From Kryptolebias marmoratus (lineage: Eukaryota > Chordata > Actinopteri > Cyprinodontiformes > Rivulidae): a stretch of 64,000 nucleotides of DNA. Location: NCBI RefSeq assembly GCF_001649575.2, contig NC_051443.1, positions 17,461,347-17,525,346 of the forward strand. The letters run 5' to 3'. Below, in pieces: positions 1 to 11,384 of the stretch. Numbering within the stretch: position 1 is the first letter of the stretch; each line of letters opens with the position of its first letter. The position numbers and the translations under genes were made by a program. The notes under the pieces were generated by a model. That model was not told the origin of the DNA. It made no database searches and saw nothing but the letters and a program-made list of their open reading frames with translations.

Positions 1-830
1 TATGGAGATTACAGTCTTTGGACACCAGGGGGCGCGCTAACAAACATTCTTCCCATCTTCTTCTCCTCTACTCGTACTTTAACATGTAATATATTTAATA
101 TATACATGTATAATGAAGTAAATCGTCGTCTGTGTTCTTTAGTCACATCCTCAAACCTTTTAGAGTTTATTAAGGAGAAATATTGAGGAAACTAAATATA
201 GTTTTGCACTGGCAGAGACTTCAGCATAGTTTCAGCAGAGAAAAGCCTGCACGATTGTGTTCAAACCAGATAAAGTGTGTATTTTTTACATCCCAGGCGA
301 AGTGTTAGGGGGGAAATACTGCATTAAGAAACATTTTGGCAACAGGTAGTATACAGTTGATGCAACCATATTATAGTTCACCTGATGTCCTATCACAGAC
401 CCTGTGTTTTACTGCCTGCCTGTGGAGATTCTCAGTATTTGGAGGTTGTCAGTCTGGCAGCAGAGACTCTGAGCCTTTTCATGCAATAATAGTCCTGTGC
501 CATTACAAGTTAAGTGCTCAGTTATCAGCAGTCAGTGTGGGGGTGTGTTTCAGACCTTGTTCCTCCTGTCTGAATTGCCAAGGATTTATTTGTATCAAAT
601 GTTTTTTCTCCCCCTCCCACTTCTTTTCTGTTTGAATAACCCTTTGCACACTCGCAGAATGGTGCAATTTCCTTCTGTTTCTCAGTTTCGATTGCTTATT
701 AAATGGGCTGAAATGAACAGCTTATTTGCAGGAGTTTTATTATTATTATTGACTGATACAACGTCTGGTTAAAAGTTACAGAAAAAAATAAAGATTTTGA
801 TCCAAACAGTTTCTCAAAAGTGTATAAAAA
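1..830. other. intergenic, no gene seen
   Basis: AT-rich sequence at the left edge. I see no exon with splice sites and a conserved reading frame. The short open frames here lack any recognisable domain. It may hold the tail of a gene that lies outside the window, but nothing in the sequence shows this. Confidence 0.5.
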
Positions 831-1642
831 CTGGGGAGTTGTGTAAAATGTAAATAAAAACATAAAGCAATGATTTGCAAATCTCATAACTCCATAATTT
901 ATTCATAGTCAAACAAAATAAACACGTCAAATGTTTAAACTGACACTGCATGGAGTCAGCAGCACTTAAACACTGCTTAAAGCTGTATCATGCAGAAAAG
1001 AAGCCAGATGTGAACACCGTCCAGAAATGCTGCCGTCTTCTCTGAACCAAAGCTCATTTAAAACGGACTGAGGCAAAGAGGAGAACTGTTCTGAGGTCAG
1101 ATGAATCAAATTTGTAATTCTTTTTGGAAACCACAAACACCATATGTTCCGCGTTAAAGAGCAGAGGGACAATTCAACCTGTTATCACCGCTCAGGTCAA
1201 AAGCCAGCCTCTCTGATGGTATGGGGTTGCATTACCTACACATCTGGACTAGCACCATCAATACGGAACAGGTTTTAGATCAACTTATGCAGCCATCCTA
1301 TACAACCTCTTTTTCAGGGAAAGTCTCGCATATTTCAGCGAGACAACGCTAAACTGCTACCGCATACTTTACAACAGCATGGTTTTGTAGAGGAGTCCAG
1401 GTGTTGAACCAATCTCACCAATTTAAAACATTTGATGCATCTTGAAACAAAAAATCCAGCAAAGGCGAACCAGGACTGTAGAACAGCTAGAATCCTCCAC
1501 AGACAGAATGGGACAACGTTCCCTCTAAAACCTCCAGCAGCTGCTCTCCTCAGGTCCAGATGTTTGCAGACTGATGGTAGAAGAAGAGGGGAGAACATGG
1601 ACCTGGAACAACTTTTTTTGTAATCTGTTGGTGCCTTCAAAG
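831..1642 (+). mobile_element. decayed Tc1/mariner-like DNA transposon remnant (copy 1)
   Basis: The segment is homologous over most of its length to 26160-27345, which lies in the opposite orientation. It reads through fragments of a DDE transposase: an LMVWGC-like motif near 1213-1230 and a FQ(R)DNAK-like motif near 1332-1352, both typical of Tc1/mariner enzymes. Indels and stops break the frame, so it is inactive. The right end near 1610-1642 is a worn version of the AACTTTTTTGAGATGTGTTG-type end that this fish repeat family carries. An internal piece near the left inverted repeat is deleted relative to copy 2. Confidence 0.7.
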
Positions 1643-2860
1643 TCTAAAATACCCCCCCCTCTATAAATAACACGTTTTCTTATTTTAAATATCTTTACTG
1701 TGATCCACTGTATTTAAAATGCATGGTTGTAGTGATTTTATTTTATTATTACATCTTCACACGAGGCGCCGGCTTCTCCAAAACACAGGATTGCACCACA
1801 TCGAGCGGCGATTGTTCCCTTTCACTCCACCTATTGTGCCCTAACCCTTACAACAAGCACCACGACACAAACCTTTATAATTCTATCACCCGTCTCAGTA
1901 ATGAATTTTTGAACCGTTTTGAACCTTACACGGACGGCGCCACAATTCCCCTCCATTGAAAGCCACAATAACCGCAGATAGCAATCTCCCGTGCTGCTCC
2001 AAAGCACGCGCCAACAATCTGGACGCTATTAAACCAAAATGAAAAGGATGGGATGGTGTTTATTGTTATCTGTGTCCAAAAGCCCTTATAACAGGAGAAG
2101 GAGGAGGGAGGGGAGGGGGGGGTGGGAGGCTTAAGACAGATTGTAGAAATCCCTTAATTCCCTGAAAGTAAATAAATAAATAAAAAAGGTGTGTTTGCCT
2201 TGTATGAAATCACAGGATTTGCTGGGGATGGAGATGAATTTAACCTGTAATAGCTTTACCCCGACTGTGCGCATTGTCAGAGGAGTCAGCCCGGACAGAC
2301 TGCGGCGCACAGATAAGACGCAGGACGCACGATTGTGAATACAAATCATCCGGACGGATATGTTGAATTATCTGCATTTAGTGCAATCCCATCAGTGTCA
2401 CCGCGCCTCTGTCAATTTGCGCACAATCACTCCAGGTTCAAGCACGACAGGGGGAAAAAAGGGACAGGGGTTGTTATAAAAAAAAATAATTTAAAGGCTA
2501 ATCCTTAAATTCGCCAAAGTCTCAGGGCCGCGCGCCACAGATGTTCATCTTTAAGTCCAGGTTTCTAATACCGAGCAATCTCCTTTTCTCTCTCTCTAAA
2601 AAAAAGAAATAAAAACCCCTCAACAATGAGGATTTTAGGGAGCTCTCCGCTTTTCCGCTTTTTTACGCAGCGATATCTGATTCGGCGCGAAGAAAAGGAA
2701 CGAGGCGAGATTAACTGAATCTGCCGTCCTCCCTAACCTCTTCACAAAACGGCCCAGATTAGCCAGGAATTAAGTTTCAACCGTTTTATGTGTCTGCTCC
2801 ACATGGGTGGGGGATTATGGTTTTACTTCATCTATCTGTTTTTTTTTCCTCCTTCTTTTT
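1643..2860. other. upstream region of gsc2, no gene seen
   Basis: No exon is supported here. The stretch lies directly 5' of gsc2 and is more mixed in base composition than the flanking AT-rich DNA. It contains a TAATCC site at 2499-2504, the core bound by K50 homeodomains such as goosecoid, and could hold regulatory elements. That role is inference only. Confidence 0.35.
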
Positions 2861-2865
2861 TTAGG

Positions 2866-2880
2866 GGCCCCTATAAGGGC
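2866..2880 (+). promoter_or_regulatory. possible TATA box of gsc2
   Basis: A CTATAAGG motif in a GC-rich flank lies about 120 bases before the gsc2 start codon. Transcription would then begin near 2900. Position and sequence fit a TATA-type promoter. There is no direct evidence of use. Confidence 0.4.
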
Positions 2881-2993
2881 TGGGGTCCCTTTTTAGGAGA
2901 GGAGCAGCTGAGGCTGAAGTCAACCAAAGTGTTGCGTGTCTCCAACCTGTGGCCTCCCCACCGCTGCTGCTTCTGCTTCTGCGTTCCTTGGGC

Positions 2994-3723
2994 ATGGATG
3001 GACTCGCCAAGATGGAGAGACAGAAGTTCCCCTTCAGCATTGAAGACATCCTGAGCAAATGCCCGAGCGGCGGTGGGGCGGGCGGGCTGAGGGAGAAGGG
3101 CGAGCCCGCGCGTCACGCCTGCCTGTGCTGCTGCTGCTACTGCTCTCGCTGCGCCGACCTGCTCCACACGGATTTCATCCACGAAGGTAGGACCGAGCTC
3201 GTCTTCAGGGGGGGTTATTTTTTATTTTGGGGGGGGGGGCTCCAAACGCATCTGAATCTCGTGCTCGCAGCCTGTCAGTTTGGATGGGGAGCGGCGGTGC
3301 TCTCGGAGCCCCGCAGGCCCGCGGACGCGCACCGGGAGGAGCAGGCGGCCGTTCAGGCGCAGAGGCGCACCAGGCGCCACCGCACCATCTTCACCGAGGA
3401 GCAGCTGGACGCGCTGGAGGAGCTCTTCCTGCAGAATCAGTACCCAGACGTGAACACGAGAGAGAAGCTCGCGCAGCGCACTCACTTAAGAGAAGAAAGA
3501 GTGGAGGTGAGCTGCGTTTCGGACTGGTGCGTTAATGTAAACACGAACGCTGTGCCAGATTGCGCATTTGCAGGACGTCATAAAAAGTTATTATTTATAT
3601 CATAAAAACTCTTCTTTTTCTTCCTACCCCCTCCATCCATCACAGGTTTGGTTTAAAAACCGAAGAGCGAAGTGGAGACGCCAGAAAAGACTTTCATTTG
3701 TTGTAGGAAACACTGAAAACTAA
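2994..3723 (+). CDS. gsc2: goosecoid homeobox 2 (GSC2/GSCL), 3 exons
   Basis: Paired-like K50 homeodomain transcription factor of the goosecoid family, expected to act as a nuclear DNA-binding repressor. Exons are 2994-3186, 3271-3506 and 3646-3723, giving 168 aa with consistent GT-AG junctions (phases 1 and 0). The start at 2994 has G at -3 and +4; a second in-frame ATG follows at 3012. Near the N terminus is a goosecoid-engrailed repressor motif ([10 protein letters not shown]). It is followed by a cysteine cluster ([11 protein letters not shown], about residues 44-54), which is also a feature of mammalian GSC2 and absent from GSC. The homeodomain begins at [10 protein letters not shown] and ends in [14 protein letters not shown], so position 50 is lysine. 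The C-terminal tail is very short. The next gene is ess2 on the same strand, the 22q11 order. I am sure of the family, and confident of GSC2 over GSC from the cysteines and synteny. Confidence 0.93.
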
Positions 3724-3931
3724 TGCGCTGCTGAAACATGACACAGATATGCTGTGTATTAGACAAAAAAAGAAGCTAAGCTCATCATTTTGTTTCAGTT
3801 TTATCAAATAACTGTAGGCATGCTGTCCTGGTTGGTTTTATGCAACTGGCATCCAAAGCTGAATATAGTGTTTATGGTTTGTTTTTATTTGTATTTTTTG
3901 CACAAGTTGTACAAAATAATATGTTCTCTTG

Positions 3932-3937
3932 AATAAA
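3932..3937 (+). terminator. gsc2 polyadenylation signal
   Basis: AATAAA about 210 bases after the gsc2 stop codon, in AT-rich 3' sequence. It is the first canonical signal downstream. Confidence 0.55.
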
Positions 3938-3959
3938 TATAGCTTTGTTTAAAACTGAT

Positions 3960-4860
3960 GGAGTAATTTTCTAACAACACGAATAACTAATGTTCAAACT
4001 GTTCAGTTTACAAATTACATATGCAGAAAACTCAGAGTTACATGTTTTAATTTAGAAAATACACACTCTTTTTAAGCTAAGTGTCAATACAAACTCTACA
4101 CAGTTACAGTAATTATATGATGTATTTTTCTGCTTGTGAGGGTAAATTTCAGCATCATATTTATTCTTAATTTCTGTTTCCTTTCCCCTCCCTTTTTTAT
4201 CCCCTCTTCTGGTGAATTTAGCCAGACCTCAAATAATCCAGCCTCTGTGGATATTTTCTACTCTACTGTTGCAGCAGATGTAGAGATTTTACTTCAGTTA
4301 AATATATAAAAATAGCAAAAAATCAATGCATGTTTTTTTATTAATTAATGTAATGTGCAAATTAGACCAATTTATTGGAACTCTGTATTAACACTGGCAT
4401 CCTAAAGCTATATTAGTCACACTGAAAATGAGTTGCAAGTGACTTTATTTTATTCATTTGAAAAAGAAAAGTCCAAGTTTAAAAATCCACAACCTAAAAA
4501 GCATTAAGAAATATTTAGGTAAAATTGTTTTTTTTTTTCTTTAAAATCCATTGTCTTTTTGTTTTGATCTAACCTTTTGTTATTTTGCCGGATGAAAATC
4601 CTAATGAAGTGTCACAGAAACAGCTTTTTAAGCATTTTGAACCCACTCTATTGTTTGAACATTATATCGCTTTAACTTAATAAATAATTCCTGTTTGGCT
4701 CTCGTGTTTATTTAAACTCCATCCTGTAAATTCATACCACACAAGAAAACATTCATTTATTTAAAAAGAATTAAATAAGTAAATAAATAAATAAAAAAAT
4801 TTCCGACTCGACAGTAGGAATATTGGGATGCTGGTGACTTTTATACTGAAAATTCTTGTT
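3960..4860. other. intergenic gsc2-ess2, no gene seen
   Basis: AT-rich spacer with short poly-T and AAAT/AATA runs, including a TAAA-type run near 4770-4800. I see no coding exon or RNA gene. Confidence 0.5.
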
Positions 4861-4872
4861 TTCAGTGGCGTA

Positions 4873-4930
4873 ACATCCGGTGACGTTCACTCAGACGTTA
4901 CGTAAGTACGTTTTGTGTACGGAACGCTAG
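4873..4930 (+). promoter_or_regulatory. ess2 core promoter with ETS/CREB/bZIP-type sites
   Basis: About 200-260 bases before the ess2 start, base composition switches to CpG-containing sequence. It holds ACATCCGGTG (ETS core), TGACGT at 4881-4886 (CRE half-site) and the palindrome TTACGTAA at 4898-4905 (bZIP). There is no TATA box. This is a typical housekeeping promoter layout. The factor assignments are motif matches only. Confidence 0.45.
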
Positions 4931-5130
4931 CGTCGTGGCTAAAAGTTAGCTTCAATGTGGCGAACATCATACTATCCTAATTGTGTAACTATTTAAACGT
5001 CGACTAAGTCTTTTAGGCGTTTCTTTAAAGTTTAATATTTTTGCCTGGTTATCATTTATTGGTTAACTTTATAGTCGTAAGCTCGCGTGCTGTCTTTCGG
5101 CTAAGGAAGCTAACAGCAGCCTCCACAACC

Positions 5131-8100
5131 ATGGAGGGTAGCGGGAGCGTGAGGAAAGCCTTGTCCGGGACTCTCGTACCTTCGGCGGTCACCACGGTGG
5201 CTCTCCGTGAACCTGAGGAGCAGGAGAAGGGAAGGTTAAAGAGAAAAATCCTCGATGAAGAGGAGTACATTGAGGTGAGAAGATGTGAAACTAACACACC
5301 TAACCCAAAAATAAACAAAGCACTGGGTCACTAGCCCAAATAATCTTTATGTTTATAATATTATTTTGTCCACTGTAGCTTCAAGTCAAGGAGTCACAAA
5401 CTGTTTATCCTTCGTAATTTGATAATGTATAATATCTTGGTGAGGGTTAAATTGGACATAATGTTTATACAATGATGAAACAGCATCAATTGGATATAAA
5501 TATATGAGTTTCTTAAGATGACTGCTACAGCAAGTGATGGGCCACATTAGGCAATCCATCAGGCTCATATGTTTGTAAAAATGTCTCCTCTTACTATAGG
5601 ATAAACACATCATACTATTTAATGTGCTATTACTAAACTCTGCTTTGTGCACTTGGCTGTTTTTGACAGAGTTTGGAGAAAATCATCCAGAGGGACTTCT
5701 TTCCCGATGTCACAAAATTGCAAGCGCAGAAGGATTACCTGGAGGCAGAGGAGAACGGAGACCTTGAGAGGATGAGGGAGATATCCATCCGATACGGATC
5801 ATCTTTGACCAAATCTACCCCTCAATCCTCTGCACCTTGTGAGTGGAAAACAAATGGAGTAATAATAAACAGTGTGTCTGATTGCATCTCCTACTTATTT
5901 AAGAAATGAAAGCAGCTTTTGTTTGTTTCTGCTGTTCAGTATAAAGGATTTATTCAGGCTCTTATGAATGTCCTTTTTTTCCCTCTTTGTCTGCAAGATG
6001 TGACTCCTGCCAGCTTTGAGACACCGGTTGGTCACCCAGGATCTCCCTCCTCTACGTACTGCAGTAAAGGTTTAGACGTCGGTATGTCATGTTCAGATTG
6101 TTTCTCACGCCACTCTCTCCCTCGCCTTGTTTAAGAACGAGCGTACACAGGTCGAGTAGTTATTTGTTCTTATTTTAACAAATGCTTGCTCCATAGAAAA
6201 AAGGGACGAAGACGGGGAGGAGAAAAAACTGCCCAGTTTGGATCGTTTCCTCGCTAAAAATACCAGTGAGGATAACGCGTCGTTCGAGCAGATCATGGAT
6301 CTGGCGGAAGACAAGGAGAAGCTGAAGCACGCGTGGTTATATGAGGCGGAAGCCGAGTTCAAACAGGTTGGTCTGCGCAGACTATTTATGGTAAATCCGA
6401 AGTAGCAAAATGCTTGGATTACAGCTGTGTGGCTTAATGTCTCAAACCATGCCTCTGAGAAAGGCTTCATTAATGAGGAGCTTCAAATGTTGCCATGGTG
6501 ATTCTTCCCTCAAACTCATCATTACAAGAATTACAAAAAGCCTGAGAAATGGATGATTTATTATGTTAAATTAAGTTGATTTGGTGGAATGTAACAGCTT
6601 CAAGTTGGAACTAGTTTTGAATAAATAACAAAAAAGCTTCAAAACCTGAAAGGTAATTTGGAAAGCCTAGTTTGAGTAACATATGTTTGTAGCCTGCTGT
6701 TGTGTCAGAATCGTATCTTTTTATTTAATCAAGTAAAATAAGTTGAAAAATCACATTTTCTGCCGGGGTTGCTTTCTAGTTGGCTTTTAACAACCAGCTG
6801 TTGTCAGAACTTGTAACACTCCAAGGATGTTTTATCTGATTTTTGTTAGATAAATAAAAATAACCAAACAAAAAAATGTTAATAGTTTCTGTGGATTGAC
6901 GTAAAACATTTGACAAACTTTTGGGGGCTGTAGTTTGAGCACATGTCATCAGGAAGACAAATGACACATCCCATAACTGTAAATATGGTAGTCAGAATTA
7001 CATTTTTTGTTAAGAAAAACATGCTAAATGTTGGAATACTGTTGTGTAAATGTACAAACGGGATCAAAAACCCTCCTGCGTTTGTTTTTAGCGCCACGAG
7101 GAGAACCTCGCCTTACCGTCGGCAGAAAAAGCTGCTCTTGAATGCGTCAAAGCGGGACTGGAGACATGGGAGTACAAAGCAAAGAACGCCTTGATGTATT
7201 ATCCAGAAGGTGTGGAGCTCAAACACAGATAGCTCTGTTTACCTGAAAACCTTTGTATTAAAGCACAAAATTCACTAAACTCTGCTATGAGTGGGAGAAT
7301 GATGCTCCTTTTCATCTTTTAAAACCTTTTGTTTTTAGGTGTTAAAGACGACGATGCTGTTTTTAAGAAGCCAAGAGAGGTTGTTCACAAGAACACTCGT
7401 TTTGTTGGAGATCCGTTCAGCAAGGCTCTCAACAAAAGCCAGATTCAGCAAGCTGCGGCCCTCAACGCACAGGTACGTTCAGCAAAGCAATATTTTAGTC
7501 ATTCGTTCGCTGAGACATATTAGCCTAAACGATAACATGTTTTTGTTTGCAGTTTAAACAGGGCAAAGTGGGGCCTGATGGGAAAGAGCTCATACCACAC
7601 GAATCTCCAAAAGTGAATGGATACGGTTATGAACGGACTCCGTCCCCTGCACCAGGTGGGTCTTTAAATCCACCTCAGATACCACAGATCTGAGCTTTAA
7701 GTTGAAGCTGGGCGACCTAATCAAGTAAAGTAACGCTGGCCTGCGTGTCATTGCCTCGTTTGGAGTATTTTTCTAAAGTCCTCTGTGGCCCTCAGGTGTT
7801 TCTGAGTCTCCTCTGATGACCTGGGGTGAGATCGAGAGCACCCCATTTCGCCTGGACGGATCAGACACGCCATACGTCGAGAGGAACCACGGCCCGTCGT
7901 TCAAGGTGGTTACTGTTCAGGGATGGAGCTTTTGCTCATCCGTTGTGAAATGTTGACGTCGATCGTTGTTTTTTAAAAGATACCGGAGCCAGGAAGACGA
8001 GAGCGGTTGGGCTTGAAGATGGCTAACGAGGCTGCCGCTAAAAACCGTGCAAAGAAACAGGAAGCGTTGAGAAAAGTTACAGAAAACCTCGCAAGGTAAT

Positions 8101-8484
8101 GAAACTTACCTGCCTCGTCTCTTGATTAGCTCTTATAGCAGTTTAATACACTTGTCAGATTGTTTCCCGCCGCAATCTAACAGGACTTGATTTCTGCGTT
8201 GCAGCCTCACGCCTAAAGGTCTGAGCCCGGCCCTCACCCCCGCCCTGCAGCGGCTTGTGAACCGGACGTCCAGCAAATACACCGACAAGGCGCTGCGGGC
8301 AAGCTACACCCCTTCGCCCTCACATAGAGTGACCCCCTGCAAGACTCCCTTCAGCGGACCGGCCACGCCCTCTGGAACGCCGACGCCGAACAAAGCCAAG
8401 ACCCCGAGCGCTCAGGACCTCACGTCGCTCACGGACAATCTGCTGCAGCTTCCCAAGAGAGGCAAGGCCTCCGATTTTTTCTAA
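5131..8484 (+). CDS. ess2: ESS2 splicing factor homolog (DGCR14/ES2), 10 exons
   Basis: Nuclear protein of the Es2/DGCR14 family, associated with late spliceosomal complexes. Exons: 5131-5274, 5670-5838, 5998-6081, 6197-6366, 7092-7209, 7339-7472, 7553-7655, 7796-7905, 7980-8095, 8205-8484. Phases agree at every junction and the product is 475 aa, almost exactly the human length (476). Recognisable family segments are the N-terminal RKILDEEEYIESLEKIIQRD region, FFPDVTKLQAQKDYLEAEE, the central SLDRFLAKNTSEDN and YYPEGV stretches, TPLMTWGEI-like SPLMTWGEIESTPFRLDG, and a C-terminal basic helix followed by a Ser/Thr/Pro-rich tail ending in FF. The start ATG at 5131 is the first in the exon with an in-frame acidic/basic N terminus as in the family. 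It lies between gsc2 and dgcr2 on the same strand. I see nothing broken. Confidence 0.96.
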
Positions 8485-8575
8485 AAGGAGCCGCTCTGCT
8501 CAGGTCGTAGAGAAAAAGGACTCGTTATAACGTGGGGAGACTTATCATGGCATTCAAGCAACAGATTTCTCAGAC

Positions 8576-8581
8576 ATTAAA
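8576..8581 (+). terminator. possible ess2 polyadenylation signal
   Basis: ATTAAA about 90 bases after the ess2 stop. A canonical AATAAA at 8979-8984 is an alternative distal site. Confidence 0.4.
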
Positions 8582-8599
8582 AGTATGTACAGTGGATTG

Positions 8600-10960
8600 A
8601 AGAATTTTTTTTTTGTATTTATGTGTTGTATTTTATTAATAAGCTTTACTGTGAAACACATTTTGGCCTCCTTTCTTTCAGTTAAATGTATTTTTGTTAA
8701 TATTGTACGGTTCCTGAGATTAACAGAAACAACTAAGATCATGAGATCAAGCACAACACGTCCATGTTCGCCTTTAGGACAAGTAAGTTGTATAATGTTA
8801 CATTTTTTAATTTCAAACCTCAAAGAAAAAAACAACTTCAGGACCTCCAGGAACCTCACATTTACTGTAAATGATTGTTTATGTTCACCATTATCTTCAG
8901 TTGCAGGTTTTACAAAAAGAATCTGGGCTGAACTTTTCTAGGAAATCTGCATTTTATCACTTTAAAGAATTTGAGCTAAATAAAATCCAGAAAAAAAAAC
9001 AACAGCAATTTATTTTATCATCAGATGACGTAGTTATAGTTTCCTGAAATACTCCGACACACCCTCAGTCTGTTGTCTGGAATATTTGTAACATCTTTAA
9101 ATTTTTATCTATAATCTGTGGCTGGCTGGTGGTTCCTCAGCAGGGATTTCTTCCAGGAGAAAATCAGATTTAGATTTTTACTCATTTCTGTGCATTACGT
9201 GATTAAAGCTACCCTTTTGTTGATGTGTGTGTTTGAAACACTTCTACTAGAACCGACTGCATTTAAAACAAGTTTCACATCTATAATAGTCACTAAAGTA
9301 GTTCTCTAAAGTTATATTGAATTGAACATTTAAAATAAGCTCAGTTTTCTCACTCATTTTAATGTCCCACAGAAACTTCTTTTGTCCTTAACTCCTAAAC
9401 TCTCATCATAGCCTCTAAAATCTGCAGTTTTATGCTTGAGCCTGTGAGCCTGTTATTAGACTGGGTTTTTTAAATATCTAAATGAATAAATATTTTTAAA
9501 TATCTAAGCAAATTTTATTGTATATTTAAGAACAAATATCAACATTTTAAAGCTTTTCTCTGGCGAGGCAACTGTTGAGCTCGTCTGCAACCTCGATTAC
9601 AGTTTCAAGAAAGTCTCCTTTTGTGTTTTTAATTGATTGCTTATAAAGTGTTTTTCTGAATTTCATTTAAGTCATAATTTGACAAACTGTTTTAGTTCCT
9701 GAATATTTCACAGTAAAGTGAGCTCAGCATATAAAACAGCTCAGCAAAGGCAAAATTCTGAGGTTCGCAGCATCCCTCCTAAAGAACTGCAGGTTTGTTC
9801 TTTAGTTTAGTTTCTCTGTTCTAACCAAATGTAACAAACTGATAAACATAATAATATTGTAAATAAGCCTTAAATTGGTTGATGCTTGTCACTCTTAGGG
9901 TTCTCACACTAGTTGAAGGCCATGAAATCCCATGTGAGAAACTCAACAACACAGGGATTTATTGACATATAAACAAATCATGAAATGAGTTATGGATGAA
10001 TAATTCCAGGTAACTTTATGATGAAAGGGTGTTAGTGTTGTGCTCTTAATGCAGGACTCGTGGAAACAGGTTTTTTTTTCCTGGTAAAAACAAAGTTTGA
10101 CCTTAGGACACCTCTGCACTTCCTGTCATCACACCTCCTTATCACAAACCTCCCCTTCAAAAGATATATTTATTTTTTCTTTGCATAAACATAGATACTC
10201 TGACCTTTTTAGTCTGATGAACGATTAAAGCACAGCTCAGTCAGATTTAGTTGTGTCTGTAACTGTGACTTTTTTTGTGTAAACAGAATATAAATCAAGG
10301 TTAATCAGAGACTTCTTCTTGCAGCTGTAAGTTGCAAACACTGAATATAAAGAGGACCTTTCTGTGCTCTTGTTAGAAGCTTTAAGGCCAAAGGTGAAAT
10401 TAAAATACATCATCTGCAGATGTCAAAAAACACAAAATAGTTTAAAAAAAATGAAATCATGACAAATTAAAAAAGAAGCTAAATGTGCAAGCAATCTTAA
10501 AAAGTGCTTAATAAATCTAAACATACATAAGAGTATAAGTCATATCATCAGGTACAAATCAACATAAGATCATATAGGATTAATATTTAAAGTGTGCTTT
10601 ATCTATAAAGTGGAAATTAGGATGTTGGATGACTTAGTAAATGCATATCTGTTACAAATTCACAATAGCAAAACTAATTTAAGATATTAGTGATGTGTGA
10701 GGGGTTGTGTAGTTCTTGAAAATGGGGTAAATTGTGATTTTTTTTTCAGTAAAGTTCCACAAATGTTTTACTTTATCTTCCCCGTGTGTCCAGAGCTCAG
10801 TGCTGAACAGCTGTCTTATTTGGGTCACATGATTGTCGGGGTCACAGAATTGGGCACAACACCTGCCCACCAGCTGCGCCATGTCCCCCCTGATACTTAC
10901 CCTCTTTCTTTATTTCTTTTAACAGTTTAAAGTTTTTTCCTCTCCTCACTGAGGCTCTAC
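8600..10960. other. intergenic ess2-dgcr2, no gene seen
   Basis: AT-rich spacer ending in a short CA repeat near 10969-10986. In mammals the TSSK retrogenes lie between the orthologues. No kinase-like reading frame is present here. Confidence 0.5.
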
Positions 10961-10989
10961 CCTGCCCACACACACACACACACACGCAG

Positions 10990-11105
10990 ACTGTTTATAT
11001 ACCGAGCTGAACTCCGCCCCGGCAGCACCTCCAGCTGATGTCCTGCCTGGTGCGCTGCATGTTTGGGATTGTTGTGAAAGGGAGTCCGGCGGCCATCTTG
11101 AACGA
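10990..11105 (+). promoter_or_regulatory. dgcr2 promoter with YY1-type element
   Basis: A TTTATATA motif near 10994-11001 is followed by GC-rich sequence. GCGGCCATCTTG at 11089-11100 is the reverse complement of CAAGATGGCCGC and fits the YY1 core (AAGATGGC). YY1 sites at this position often mark transcription starts. The dgcr2 start codon is about 285 bases downstream. Confidence 0.45.
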
Positions 11106-11384
11106 GCGCCGCTCCGCTCCGCACCGAGCCGCCAACGGTCGACGCTAGGCTAGCTGACGTTAGCAGCTCGGGCCAGATTAACTACGCTCTCCGTCGCGGA
11201 CTGCTGCGACTATGCTCCGTTTACCTCGTCGTCTTTGGTTCGTCGACGCCTTGGGTGCGTGAAAATGGGTAGAAACTGCGTCAAGTGTTGGCCCTGATAA
11301 TTTTAGAGGAGGGCGGAGGCGTTGCAGATCCACGGGTATATTTTTACATTTCTGGATAGAGGAGTTACTATGAATGGAGGATAA

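Noticed and set aside
2949..3605. 218-codon frame starting at GTG over gsc2
   Set aside because: GTG is not a credible vertebrate start, and the frame reads through introns. The ATG at 2994 with splicing gives the proper homeodomain ending.
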